From NCBI GenBank assembly GCA_034412795.1, contig DAOUMD010000120.1, positions 1 through 64,000 on the forward strand: 64,000 bases of DNA. The letters are read 5' to 3'. The DNA comes from JAUVPY01 sp034412795 (GTDB taxonomy: Bacteria > Chloroflexota > Anaerolineae > 4572-78 > NAK82). The stretch's first letter is position 1. Every line of letters starts with the position of its first letter. The notes beneath the pieces were generated by a model. It was not told the DNA's origin and did not search any database. It was given only the letters and a program-made list of their open reading frames with translations. The translations under genes and the position numbers were made by a program. This document shows, piece after piece, positions 25,159 through 34,694 of the stretch.

Positions 25159-26402
25159 ACTGGGGCAAACATCAGTTGGAACACTATAGTTCCGATGGCG
25201 AGCGCGCACTGCAGGGGTTAATGGAAGGTGAAGTGAGCGATTTCTTCCTCGAATGCTCGTTCAATCTACTTACTTCATACCTGGGTATATCGAGGCATAG
25301 TGCGATCAATCATCGCTCAACTGAGATCATAACGAGGCTTGCTCAAGCTCTTTACCCTCACATGCAGCCCCGTGGTTATTGGAGTGAGATTTCCTTCTGG
25401 TGGCCCAAAGTAGCAATGATTGCCGAGCAACTTCCTGATGCAACAGTTAAGGCCCAAGTTGTTAAGCAACTAGCTATTACAAAAAACGATCAAGGGGAAG
25501 CAGAAGAAGCACAACATCTTTATGAGCAACTAATAGCTTGGCTAGAATTTGACCTTCTTTCCCATTATTTACAAGCTGACATTCTTCACCAAGTCGGGGT
25601 CTGTTACCTTCGCCAGGGAAGCTACACGCGGGCGAAAGAAGCTCTTACTCGTTGCTTGGCTGTCTCAGATGAACATAACCATCAGGAGTTAAAGGCTTAT
25701 GCCCTAAACCAACTTGGCAACATCTTTATGCTCCAAGGTAGTTTTGAAAAAGCACGTCGCTGTTATGAAGAAAGTCTAACTACTTTTGAGACCGACGGTG
25801 AGAGTGACAATTTAGCTTGTGTGGCCTATCAAAGTCTGGGACGTTTGTTTACCCTCCAAGGGCACTTCCCGGAGGCAATTCTGCTTCTAGAAAGAGGTCT
25901 TGCCATTCGTCGTCGTAGACAGGAACAGGGTGGTATCGCCAATAACGCCATACATCTTGCAACAGCCTATCTGGGATGTGGTAGGTTAGATGATGCCGAG
26001 TCTTTGTTAAATGAAGCGTTGCAGACTTGCGGAGATTTGAATGACCGACGAGGCACAGCACTTTGCCATTTGGCCTTTGGTCGTCTTGAAACTAAGCGAG
26101 GAGAGAACAACGCTGCTCTTGCTCAATGGCAGCAAGCCTTGGACGTGCTAAGCATCGTCCCTATGCCATCGATTGAGCTTGAAGTGTTAGCGGTATTACT
26201 GCCGCAATTGCTACGCGCCGGTCGGATACGTGGAACCCTTCCAGCCCTGGCCCGTCTTCTTAGCAATCTGCGTCAACAGAGATTAGGTCCGATTGCAGTT
26301 GGGCGACTTGTCATAATGAATGTACATCAGATGATGGAGGAACTGCTGGCTCGATTGAAAGAACGCGACCTGGTTCGGAACAGTCGGTCCGAGCAGAATT
26401 GA
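25149..26402 (+). CDS. TPR sensor partner of the propeller NB-ARC protein
   Basis: A 417-residue protein starting at GTG 25149, overlapping the NB-ARC gene by 10 bases. After a helical N-terminus it has about six TPRs (LHQVGVCYLRQGSYTRAKEA, LNQLGNIFMLQGSFEKARRC, YQSLGRLFTLQGHFPEAILL). In most NLR-like STANDs the TPR array is on the same chain; here the two are separate, coupled genes. It probably docks on the NTPase and senses the trigger. Confidence 0.8.
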   Translation: MEVDWGKHQLEHYSSDGERALQGLMEGEVSDFFLECSFNLLTSYLGISRHSAINHRSTEIITRLAQALYPHMQPRGYWSEISFWWPKVAMIAEQLPDATVKAQVVKQLAITKNDQGEAEEAQHLYEQLIAWLEFDLLSHYLQADILHQVGVCYLRQGSYTRAKEALTRCLAVSDEHNHQELKAYALNQLGNIFMLQGSFEKARRCYEESLTTFETDGESDNLACVAYQSLGRLFTLQGHFPEAILLLERGLAIRRRRQEQGGIANNAIHLATAYLGCGRLDDAESLLNEALQTCGDLNDRRGTALCHLAFGRLETKRGENNAALAQWQQALDVLSIVPMPSIELEVLAVLLPQLLRAGRIRGTLPALARLLSNLRQQRLGPIAVGRLVIMNVHQMMEELLARLKERDLVRNSRSEQN

Positions 26403-26415
26403 GGAACTTATAAGA

Positions 26416-29400
26416 ATGGGCGAAACGTCTTCTGGATCCAACAAATATCGTATCCATATTGGCCAAGCCCAAGGTCCTGTCATCGGTGACAATGCTCACG
26501 TGGAGCAGCACTTTCACGCTGCTCCACCCCCACCACCGCCGGCCTCACGTGACGAACTGCTTGCTGCGGTCCATCAGGCCAGTGCCGAACTGCGCGCCTG
26601 GCCCAACGAGATTGTCGGTATCCACCTCCAACGGGTAGAAGTAGCTCAAATTGTTGAATGGGCGTTGAATGCCGATCCCAAAGAGCGGTTAGGGATGTTG
26701 TTGGACCAACCCGGCGGCGGCAAAACGGTGGTTATGGGTGATGTGCTCGAACAACTGGAAGCCACTGGAGTCCCTACCTTGGCCATCAAAGCCGATACGC
26801 TCTCCGGCGTGAAGAGCCGATCCGACCTGGCCGACCGACTGGGATTACCGGCATCGGTGGAGGAATGTGACCAACATCTGGCGACTGAGGGCGCAGTCGT
26901 CGTATTGCTGGACCAACTCGATGCTTTGTCGCTGACCCTGTCGCGTGACCAGGCAACGCTCGACGTGATGCTGAGTACGTTAGCCCACTTAAGGGACCTG
27001 GAAAATGTGCGCATCATCGCTTCATGCCGCACCTTTGACCTGAACAACGACCCCCGTTTGTCCACCATCCAAGTGGATCACAAGTTCCAGTTGCAACCCC
27101 TAACTCAGGACCAAGTCAACAAAGTCCTGCAGGCCATCGGTATAGATCCTGATCATCTGTTGCCCGCACACCGAGCATTGCTTGCTGTGCCGTTGCATCT
27201 TGATATTTATGCGCGAGTGGTAGGTGGTACCCAGTCCACTGGTGTTCCTGAAAGCTATCGCACCTTACAGGAACTCTACGGGGCCTTATGGCGAAAACAG
27301 ATTGAAGTTGTTCCTCCCGACATCCCACCCCCGACTGAGCGCATCGCCGCCGTTTACCGGCTGGTTGAAGCGATGCAAAGCAACCGGCGAACGACCGCTC
27401 CAGAAGCAGCACTTGATGACCATCCTGAGGCAGCCACCTATCTGGAGCGAGTCGGCTTCGTGCGGCGAGAAAAGAGCAACTGGCTCTTTCTGCACCAAAC
27501 TCTGTACGACTACTGCTACGCCCGGCGCTTCGTTGCCCAGGGTCACTCCTTGAGCCAGGAGATTCTCAACGGTCCCCAAGGCCTCTTCGAGCGCTCGCAA
27601 ATGGTGCAGGTGTTGGCCTATCTGCGCGGGGCTGACGCAGCCGCCTACCGGCGCGAATTGACCACCCTGTTCTTTGCCGATAACCTGCGCCTTCATTTGC
27701 GCTTGCTGCTTATTGGCTGGTTTGGCTCATTACCGACCCCGACCGATGATGAACTACGGATTGCCCGTCGTTTATTGAAGGACGCCAATGCTCGAGCGCG
27801 CTTCTTTCAAGCTATCTGGGAGAATGGAGACTGGTTTGACCGGCTGAATGATGACGTGTTGCTTACCCTGCTGCGCACTGATGATGAGAAGCTGATTGAA
27901 TTGACTATCACTTACCTGTGGAGAATAATCCAACACCGCCCCGATGCTGTCCTGGCCCGTTTGGAATCTTACTTAGGCAAAGATGAAACCTGGGATGACC
28001 GGATTGCTTTTTGCCTGACAGGCTTAAGAGATTGGCGGAGTGAGAAGGCGCTGGATATTCTCTGTGATTTGCTGAAGCGAGGCAAAGCCAGTAAACAAGT
28101 AAGCCATTACCTCTACAGTCTGTCCCAATCAAATTCAGCCGGTGGTTGCCGGGTGCTCAGTGTCTATCTAGATCGTTGTTTGGATGACTTGCCTGCAAAA
28201 GAGCGAGCAGAAGAGCGATCTACTGCACCTGAAACCGACCCCAATGATGCCATCCATACCGACTTGCCAGATCGCTTTACCTGGAAGCAGCAACTGCTTG
28301 ACGAACACGGTATTGACAAGATCATGGAGCAAGCCGTCCGGGTTTGCCCAGAGGCGATAGCCGAGCATCTGTTACCCTGGTTTGTGCGGGCAGCCCTGGC
28401 TTTGACCGAGACGGACCCCGGAGATGATGACTACCCCTCAGACTCAGTTTTTGCCTGGGGCTGGTATGGGGAGCATATCTCAGAAGGCCCGCTGTTTGCG
28501 ATACGGATTAGTGAAGCTCTAAGTCACCTGGCTAAAACGAATCCTAAGAACTTTCGGCAAGAGGCCGAAAAATTAACTAATATCGAAACATTGGCTGTCC
28601 AGCGAGTTCTTGTCGAAGCCTATCTTTCTAATCCCGAAGAGTACGCCAATGACATTTTCGAATACTTGATTGCTGACCCACGACGGTTGGACATCGGTGA
28701 GAGTCTGGAGAGCCCGCACTATGACTCATGCCGCCTCTATGGCGCTGCCTTTCGACACGTAGATGAGCGATGCCGGGCCGCCTTGGAGCAATTGATTCTG
28801 AATTTGCAGTCCAGATGGGAGCAACGCAGTCTTAAACATCGGGGTATTACTCAACTACGTTTCCTTAAAAGCGTTGAAGAGCCTGAATTACTGAGCGAAA
28901 CAGCCCGTCGCAGATTACAGGAGTTAGAGCGGAAGTTTCCTGGTTTTGAATTGCGCCCGCCTGAAGGTGTGATTTTGGGTTGGGTTGGTCCTCCGATTGA
29001 ACAGGTTGCCCAGGCCAAGATGTCCAACGAAGCCTGGCTAGGCGCCATGCGCAAATATGATGAATCAACTGCCTGGGGCGGTCCACGTGAACATTTATTT
29101 GATGGTGGAGCGATTGAACTCTCCCGCACCTTTGCCGAGCAGGTGCAAAAAGACCCCGAGCGATTTTATCGCTTGGCCCAACGTTTTGACGAAACTATCT
29201 CGCTCCATTACGTTACCGCCGCCATTTCCGGTCTGGCCGACTCTGAAGCTCCGGCCGAATGGGTTTTTGACTTGGTTCGTCAGTTTACACCGCGGCTCGA
29301 AAGTGAATTTCGGCGCAGCATCTGTTGGTCGCTGGAAAAACGGGCTGAAGCAGGTGTACCGGATGACCTTCTCGATCTAATGGCTGATTGGGCCCTCAAT

Positions 29401-30411
29401 GATCCCGACCCAAGTGAAGAGCTTTGGCGGGTTCCGGCTGGAGGCAGCGGGCAGCCTTATTACGGGGGTGATCCGCATCATCACGGCATCAACTCAAACC
29501 GAGGGGCGGCCGTTAACATTGCCTGTCGTTGTGCTCTGAAACGTGAACCGCCCCAGGTTGAGCGTGCTTTCCAGTTGCTGGAAAAAGCTGCGCATGATCT
29601 CTCCACCGCTGTTCGCACCTGTGTCATCAAGAGCCTGGGACCGTTGTTGAATGAGGACGATACTCGTGCGCTCACGATTTTTGTACAGACGTTAGACGGT
29701 CATCCCCGTTTGCTGCAAAGCCCGCTCGTTCATCGCCTTTTATATTGGACCTACTCTCGCCACTTTCCCACAATTCGCCCATTTATCGAAGCCCTGCTGG
29801 CTGATGCTGACGATACTACCCGTCAGGCAGGAGCTCGTCTAGTCTGTCTGGCAGCTTTCCGATACGAGGAAGCAAAAGATTTAGAGGCGCGAGTAATGAC
29901 CGGTGATGTAGCTATGCGCCGAGGGGCGGCTCAGGTCTATGCCCGTAACTTGGCGCAGGCTGAGGTGGGAGGTACCTGTCGAGAACATCTGCTTGAGCTA
30001 ATGCATGACCCCGACCAGCAGGTGCGTGCTGAAATAGGTAGATGCTTTGAGTATCTGGGTCCCGAACAATTAGAAGGGCTATGGGGTTTTATCCAAGAGT
30101 TCATGGACTCGCCATCATTCTTACCTGGTGCGGAGCATCTGCTCAAATGCCTGGCTCCTTTAGCCGCTGACGAGCATGATTTGGCGTTAAATGTGACGAC
30201 TTGTATCTTGGCAGAGGTGGGTGCTGAGGTTGTGGATATGCGTACCTCGTGGGCAATCCTAGAGCGAGACTTAGTTCGCTTACCGCTAGCCGTCTACACT
30301 CATACTGATGACCCGGCCGTGAAGTTGCGGGCGATGAAACTCTTTGAGGACATGTTGTTGTTGGGAAGCCGGTCTGCACATCAGGCGCTGAGTGATTGGG
30401 ATCGTCGGTGA
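26416..30411 (+). CDS. Large STAND ATPase with N-terminal RHIM-like motif and HEAT-like array
   Basis: A 1331-residue protein. Residues 11-32 are the repeated motif (YRIHIGQAQGPVIGDNAHVE, nt 26443-26517), followed by a poly-Pro linker. The ATPase has Walker A QPGGGKTVV (about 98-106), Walker B VVVLLDQLDAL and sensor RIIASCRTFDL. A winged-helix region (ERVGFVRREKSNWLFLHQTLYDYC) follows, then about 900 residues of alpha-alpha repeats of HEAT type. In size and order it resembles antiviral STAND (Avs-type) sensors, with the effector domain replaced by a short motif. It probably recruits an effector in trans. It starts 13 bases after the TPR gene. Confidence 0.85.
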   Translation: MGETSSGSNKYRIHIGQAQGPVIGDNAHVEQHFHAAPPPPPPASRDELLAAVHQASAELRAWPNEIVGIHLQRVEVAQIVEWALNADPKERLGMLLDQPGGGKTVVMGDVLEQLEATGVPTLAIKADTLSGVKSRSDLADRLGLPASVEECDQHLATEGAVVVLLDQLDALSLTLSRDQATLDVMLSTLAHLRDLENVRIIASCRTFDLNNDPRLSTIQVDHKFQLQPLTQDQVNKVLQAIGIDPDHLLPAHRALLAVPLHLDIYARVVGGTQSTGVPESYRTLQELYGALWRKQIEVVPPDIPPPTERIAAVYRLVEAMQSNRRTTAPEAALDDHPEAATYLERVGFVRREKSNWLFLHQTLYDYCYARRFVAQGHSLSQEILNGPQGLFERSQMVQVLAYLRGADAAAYRRELTTLFFADNLRLHLRLLLIGWFGSLPTPTDDELRIARRLLKDANARARFFQAIWENGDWFDRLNDDVLLTLLRTDDEKLIELTITYLWRIIQHRPDAVLARLESYLGKDETWDDRIAFCLTGLRDWRSEKALDILCDLLKRGKASKQVSHYLYSLSQSNSAGGCRVLSVYLDRCLDDLPAKERAEERSTAPETDPNDAIHTDLPDRFTWKQQLLDEHGIDKIMEQAVRVCPEAIAEHLLPWFVRAALALTETDPGDDDYPSDSVFAWGWYGEHISEGPLFAIRISEALSHLAKTNPKNFRQEAEKLTNIETLAVQRVLVEAYLSNPEEYANDIFEYLIADPRRLDIGESLESPHYDSCRLYGAAFRHVDERCRAALEQLILNLQSRWEQRSLKHRGITQLRFLKSVEEPELLSETARRRLQELERKFPGFELRPPEGVILGWVGPPIEQVAQAKMSNEAWLGAMRKYDESTAWGGPREHLFDGGAIELSRTFAEQVQKDPERFYRLAQRFDETISLHYVTAAISGLADSEAPAEWVFDLVRQFTPRLESEFRRSICWSLEKRAEAGVPDDLLDLMADWALNDPDPSEELWRVPAGGSGQPYYGGDPHHHGINSNRGAAVNIACRCALKREPPQVERAFQLLEKAAHDLSTAVRTCVIKSLGPLLNEDDTRALTIFVQTLDGHPRLLQSPLVHRLLYWTYSRHFPTIRPFIEALLADADDTTRQAGARLVCLAAFRYEEAKDLEARVMTGDVAMRRGAAQVYARNLAQAEVGGTCREHLLELMHDPDQQVRAEIGRCFEYLGPEQLEGLWGFIQEFMDSPSFLPGAEHLLKCLAPLAADEHDLALNVTTCILAEVGAEVVDMRTSWAILERDLVRLPLAVYTHTDDPAVKLRAMKLFEDMLLLGSRSAHQALSDWDRR

Positions 30412-30444
30412 ATTCCGAATGACCATGAGAAGGAGGGCGAAACT

Positions 30445-31254
30445 TTGAAAGACAGTGTGCGAGTTTTCATAAGTTCAACCTGGGAAGACCTACAACCAGA
30501 GCGTGAAGCAGTGGAAAAAGCGTTACATCGTATGCAAGAAGCCGAATTCTCCGGCATGGAGTACTTCGGCAGCCGCCCCGAGACGTCTAAGGAAGCGAGC
30601 CTGGCCGAGGTAGATCGCAGCCATATCTACGTCGGTATTTTCGCCCATCGTTACGGCTCCGGTATCACCGAGGCCGAGTATCACCGTGCACGGGAGCTAG
30701 GGCTTCCGTGTCTCATCTACCTCAAGGATGACAAAGTGCCGGTGCTACCGGCCCACATCGAGAGCGATCCACAGAAAGCCGCCAAGTTGGAGGCACTGAA
30801 AGGCGAGCTAAAAGAGTGGCATATCGTCTCGTTCTTTACTACCCCCGACCAATTGGCCACTCAGGTCGTGACCGATTTGCACAACTTCCTGGGGAGAGAA
30901 AAGCCCTCTGAGCGGGCAGCACCTTCAGGCTCAACATACCAGATCAGTATTGGTACTGCTCGAGGTATTGCCATTGGTGACGGAGCCACAGTCATGCAAC
31001 AAGGACCTGCCAGGGAAGAGACGTCCCCGGTAACCCCGTCTCAATCTGCTCAGACTGCTTCTGATCAACGCTGTGCCGACTTGGCGGAAAACATCCGGGA
31101 AACGTGGAGTCTTATCAAGCTGTACGAGGAGCAGCGCCGTCTGGCTAGCGATCCCAAGGAAAAACTCCGCGCCAAGCGCGAGATTGAAGACTTGCGGCGA
31201 CAGTTGGGGGAGTACGAGGCGGAGGCTCGAAAGTTGGGGTGCGAGGAGGTCTGA
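30445..31254 (+). CDS. DUF4062 protein with RHIM-like motif and C-terminal adaptor A
   Basis: A 269-residue protein from TTG 30445 with AGGAGGG about 8 bases upstream. Residues 1-130 are DUF4062 (RVFISSTWEDLQPEREAVEKAL, YVGIFAHRYGSGITEAEYHRA, GLPCLIYLKDD), an alpha/beta domain also found at the N-terminus of animal NLR-like proteins such as NWD1 and TEP1. Residues 165-186 are the repeated motif (YQISIGTARGIAIGDGATVM, nt 30937-31002). Residues 207-268 are adaptor A (CADLAENIRETWSLIKLYEE...DPKEKLRAKREIEDL), very like the copy in the propeller NB-ARC protein. With no NTPase of its own, it is the best candidate soluble effector in the island. Confidence 0.88.
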   Translation: MKDSVRVFISSTWEDLQPEREAVEKALHRMQEAEFSGMEYFGSRPETSKEASLAEVDRSHIYVGIFAHRYGSGITEAEYHRARELGLPCLIYLKDDKVPVLPAHIESDPQKAAKLEALKGELKEWHIVSFFTTPDQLATQVVTDLHNFLGREKPSERAAPSGSTYQISIGTARGIAIGDGATVMQQGPAREETSPVTPSQSAQTASDQRCADLAENIRETWSLIKLYEEQRRLASDPKEKLRAKREIEDLRRQLGEYEAEARKLGCEEV

Positions 31255-31312
31255 TTTAGACCAAGGCACGCGTTGCTAACGGTTCTACATGTATGGCTGG
31301 GAGGAAAGACGC

Positions 31313-32335
31313 ATGGGGCGCAAAGAAGATCTGGAGCAAAACATCCGCGAGTCGTACGAACTTATCGGTAGGTACGAAGAAATCCTCCGTCTGTCCTCCG
31401 ATCCCAAGGAAAAGACAAGAGCTCAGCGAACCATTAACGAGCAACGCGGGCTAATCGAGGAGTGGACAGAAGAGTATCTGCGGCTTGGCGGTAGTGCTCT
31501 GCCCGATCACATGACCGACATCGCCGGTTCCCCACCTGAGTCAGGAACAGTTGCCTCACCAGCATCAGGAAGCTTGAGCGTTGAACCTCAGAAGCCAGTT
31601 CCGTGGTTGGGCTATTTCTTCGTAGCGTTACTAGGCCTGGATCTGGTGCTGATAGTAGTGCTCGGCTGGCGTTTCTTGAGCGACCAGCCGGCCCTGCTCT
31701 CCTACCTGGAAGTAGTCATAGGAATTCTGGGCTTGGGTAGTGCGGTGGTGCTGGCAGTCGTTGCAATCCAACGCAAGATGTCTGTCGCTGGCATCTTACA
31801 TTGGTTAGGAACCAATCGACTCTTGCAAGTGGCGATAGCGGTCATAACGATTGCCTTGTTGACCGTAGTTCTCTGGCCTCAACGGAGTCGAACTTCAGAC
31901 CTAGCACCCCCACTGCAGCCCGCTGGCTCTCAACCGGCCGAGGTCAAGACCACACCGGTCATCACCTCAACTGCCTCAATTGCGCCTGTTACTACCCGGT
32001 GGGCGGGTCCGTGTAATATCGAGTCCTTGGAAGCCGAACCTCCATCACCTCAGCCGGTGGGCGGCTTAGTGATTTTCAAGATCCGAGGCACTTGTGAATC
32101 CGGCGTGCGAGCTATCCGCTTGTTGATCAACGACGAATGGTATGATGAGAAAGGGGGCCATATCGCACCCGCCGAGGAGTTTGTACCAACCTGGTCAACC
32201 AAGGATCTGAGTTCGGGGGATTATCGGATTACAGCCGAGGTCGCCACCTGGCGAGACGATGACTGGCAATTTGCTGCCAGCCAGACGTTGACCTATACCT
32301 TGATTGCTCCACCATTTGACAATGGTAATCCATAA
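31313..32335 (+). CDS. Adaptor A protein with three membrane helices and an Ig-like C-terminal domain
   Basis: A 340-residue protein. I prefer ATG 31313 over an upstream in-frame start because GGGAGGAAAG precedes it and the opening MGRKEDLEQ matches the paralogue at 32441. Residues 2-70 are adaptor A (ESYELIGRYEEILRLSSDPKEK). Three hydrophobic helices follow (YFFVALLGLDLVLIVVLGW; LEVVIGILGLGSAVVLAVVA; LQVAIAVITIALLTVVLW), then a Thr/Pro-rich linker and a beta-rich domain (GGLVIFKIRGTCESGVRAIR) probably outside the membrane. Cytoplasmic adaptor plus membrane domain is the architecture of a membrane-acting effector or receptor. Function otherwise unknown. Confidence 0.8.
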   Translation: MGRKEDLEQNIRESYELIGRYEEILRLSSDPKEKTRAQRTINEQRGLIEEWTEEYLRLGGSALPDHMTDIAGSPPESGTVASPASGSLSVEPQKPVPWLGYFFVALLGLDLVLIVVLGWRFLSDQPALLSYLEVVIGILGLGSAVVLAVVAIQRKMSVAGILHWLGTNRLLQVAIAVITIALLTVVLWPQRSRTSDLAPPLQPAGSQPAEVKTTPVITSTASIAPVTTRWAGPCNIESLEAEPPSPQPVGGLVIFKIRGTCESGVRAIRLLINDEWYDEKGGHIAPAEEFVPTWSTKDLSSGDYRITAEVATWRDDDWQFAASQTLTYTLIAPPFDNGNP

Positions 32336-32342
32336 GCGGGGA

Positions 32343-32432
32343 TTATGCCGAGGCGTGCGAATTAGGGTGTGACGAGAGCTATCTGAAGTGCAATATAGGC
32401 TTACATCATGTGCTTTATAGTCTACAAGTGAG
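32343..32432 (+). pseudogene. Short remnant of an adaptor A C-terminus
   Basis: Directly after the previous gene the plus strand reads YAEACELGCDESYL in frame, matching the end of adaptor A domains (YEAEARQLGCDAS in the propeller NB-ARC protein, YEAEARKLGCEEV in the DUF4062 protein). There is no start or upstream part. A related scrap, sharing gaggcg...gagagctacctgaa, lies in the short gap at 37131-37160. Both look like scars of unequal recombination between adaptor A genes. Confidence 0.5.
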
Positions 32433-32440
32433 GCGAGACA

Positions 32441-33399
32441 ATGGGGCGCAAAGAAGACCTGGATCAGCATATCTGTGAATCCTATGCCCTCATTCGGGAG
32501 TATGAAGAAGTCCTACGTCTTTCCTCTGATCCAAAGGAAAAGTCTCGCGCTCGGAGGGAAATCGAGGAACAACGCGAACTCATAGGGTCATGGTTGGAAG
32601 AGTACCGGCAGATAAGCGGCGTTCTGCCGAACTACATTGCTGAAATAGCTGATTTTCCGCTCCTTCGCGCTGTAAACGAAATAGGCGGCTGGATGAATAG
32701 CCAGGGCTATGCCTTCGAGGCACTGGAGATTTCCGAGGGACCTCGTTTCATAGAAGTTGATGCAAGGTTGTTCCAAGAACTGCGATGGGATAATTGGGAA
32801 CCTGCTCAGAATTTGGCGCAACTTGTCTTGTCTGCAGATAGGGCAACGCAACAAGCGTTCATCGCCTATACTGCACGGCGGTTGCAGAGCGAGGATGAGG
32901 AAGTCCGCTGGACCACAGGAATGTTGGTCGAGACACTGGTGGTTGGGAACCCAGCCTCGTCCCCCTCGAACTCTTGGAAAGATTAGCATCCGACTCTTCA
33001 TTCTCGGTGAGAAGTTCCGCAGCCTTGTGCTACTTCCATCTTGCCCATTCAGCGCCGGCACAGGTTCCTCTCTCGTTCTTAGTGCGATTGGCCAGTCCGC
33101 ATGAGGATTGGTATGTCACTCAACCTGCGACGGCGGCCCTTCTTGTGCTGACTCGTACGCGACGGGTGGTCATTGAGGTAATTCGCCAGTGGTCCACCAG
33201 TGATGACGCTGTGGAGAGAGAACACGCGGCAAATATTCTGCGTAGGATGGCACTCACAGATCCTGAACTGGTGCCCAAAGAGTTGGTGGAAAACCTTTGC
33301 TCGGACATCGAGACTAATGTGCGTGTCAATGCTGAACTAGCCATTGAAGCCCTTGAGACGGCAGGCTGGCCCAAGCCACGAGATTATTCTCCCTTCTAA
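32441..33399 (+). pseudogene. Adaptor A / HEAT-repeat gene split by a one-base frameshift
   Basis: The first frame (32441-32986) has adaptor A at residues 2-70 (HICESYALIREYEEVLRLSS, DPKEKSRARREIEEQ), a small alpha/beta segment, then the start of HEAT repeats (RRLQSEDEEVRWTTGMLVET). It then runs into SSPSNSWKD and stops. The continuation is in the -1 frame: LELLERLASDSSFSVRSSAA onward to 33399, all HEAT-like. The frames join cleanly if one C is added to the run of five at 32961-32965, giving a 319-residue protein. This may be a real deletion, a phase-variable C tract or an assembly error. The second half has no convincing ribosome site of its own. Confidence 0.75.
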
Positions 33400-33428
33400 A
33401 TTTGACATAGCAGGATGGAGCTGGCAAC

Positions 33429-34694
33429 GTGAAAACAGTGACAGGTTCTAGCTGGCAAGACGAACGTCTAAGTCAATTGGCAACTGCCATCCACGAAACC
33501 TTGGACCTCATCAAACAATACGAGGACAAACGTCGCCTGTCCAATGATCCCAAGGAACAACAGGACTGCGAGCGACAGGCTGCTGACCTGCGCCAGCTAT
33601 TGGAAGGATACCAGGCAGAACTGACCGAGCTAAAGAAAGGGGCCGAGCCTCCTGCTGCACTATGGCCACCAAACATCCCCGACGAACGCTACTATCCCCT
33701 GCCCGGCCGGGAGCGCCACCTGGGCCAGTTGCAGGGGCTATTGCAGGACCCTCAAGGCGCGCCAGTGATTGTCGTTGATGGGCTGGGAGGCTTGGGAAAG
33801 ACAGCCATAGCCGTTGAACTGGCCCGACGTGCGCTTCAGGAGAGGCTATTTGCAGGCGTGATCGGCGACAGCGCCAAGCTGGAGTTCCTAACGGGTGGGG
33901 AGATTGTCCAGCTACGCCAGGCAACGTTGAACTTCGACAATCTGCTAGATTCGATTGCTCGGCAATTAGGACGCTGGGAGCTTCCCACGCTGAAAGCGGA
34001 AGAGAAACTGGCCGTCTTGACCCATCTTCTTCGAGGACGTCGCTATCTGATCCTGGTAGACAACCTAGAAACAAGCGAGAACGCCAATGCACTGGTGGCC
34101 CACTTGCGGGGCTTCCTTAATGGCAGTCGGGCCATAGTCACCAGCCGCAAGCAAGTACGTCACGACTTTGTCCGTCCCCTATCCCTGCAAGGGCTCGAAG
34201 CGCGAGACTCGCTTTATTTCTTACAAACAGATGCACAACAGCGCCAGGTGCAACAGATCTTGGAGGCACCGCAAGAGAAACTGCTTGAGATTCACGAGAT
34301 AACCGGTGGTGCACCTCTGGCGCTGAAGCTGGTGGTAGCCCAGGCCAGGTTTCTGGACTTAGATGCGGCGTTGGGCCGGTTACAGCAAGCCGGAACGGAC
34401 CTTTATCCTTTCATCTTTCGCCAGAGCTGGGGAGGACTCTCTCCTTCGGCTCAGCGGGTCTTGATCTATATTGGGAAGACAGTAGTGACCACCGTAAGCT
34501 GGGAGGAACTGGTCAGTGTGGGTATTGCGGCAGACGAAGGGGATTTGCTGGAAGCCATTGACCAACTGGTCGCCTACTCCTTGCTCGATGCATCATCTGT
34601 TGCCGGACAGACCCGCTACGGCATTCACCAACTCACACACCAGTTTATCAATAGCGACCTACCCGAGACGTGGCGGGAGCAAGGGCTGCTATGA
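33429..34694 (+). CDS. Adaptor A / NB-ARC STAND NTPase
   Basis: A 421-residue protein from GTG 33429. Residues 12-72 are adaptor A (LSQLATAIHETLDLIKQYED, LSNDPKEQ), directly followed by an NB-ARC NTPase: P-loop GLGGLGKTAIA (about 117-127), Walker B YLILVDNLET, sensor AIVTSRK, a GGAPLALKL motif and a winged-helix end (YGIHQLTHQFI). There is no RHIM-like motif. The TPR sensor is provided by the next gene, which overlaps by 4 bases. It would pair with adaptor A effectors such as the proteins at 30445, 31313 and 32441, three immediate neighbours. Confidence 0.88.
   Translation: MKTVTGSSWQDERLSQLATAIHETLDLIKQYEDKRRLSNDPKEQQDCERQAADLRQLLEGYQAELTELKKGAEPPAALWPPNIPDERYYPLPGRERHLGQLQGLLQDPQGAPVIVVDGLGGLGKTAIAVELARRALQERLFAGVIGDSAKLEFLTGGEIVQLRQATLNFDNLLDSIARQLGRWELPTLKAEEKLAVLTHLLRGRRYLILVDNLETSENANALVAHLRGFLNGSRAIVTSRKQVRHDFVRPLSLQGLEARDSLYFLQTDAQQRQVQQILEAPQEKLLEIHEITGGAPLALKLVVAQARFLDLDAALGRLQQAGTDLYPFIFRQSWGGLSPSAQRVLIYIGKTVVTTVSWEELVSVGIAADEGDLLEAIDQLVAYSLLDASSVAGQTRYGIHQLTHQFINSDLPETWREQGLL

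Noticed and set aside
32941..32990. Programmed -1 frameshift in the adaptor A-HEAT gene
   Set aside because: The C5 run is not a standard X-XXY-YYZ slippery site and I see no strong stem-loop just downstream; an indel is simpler.
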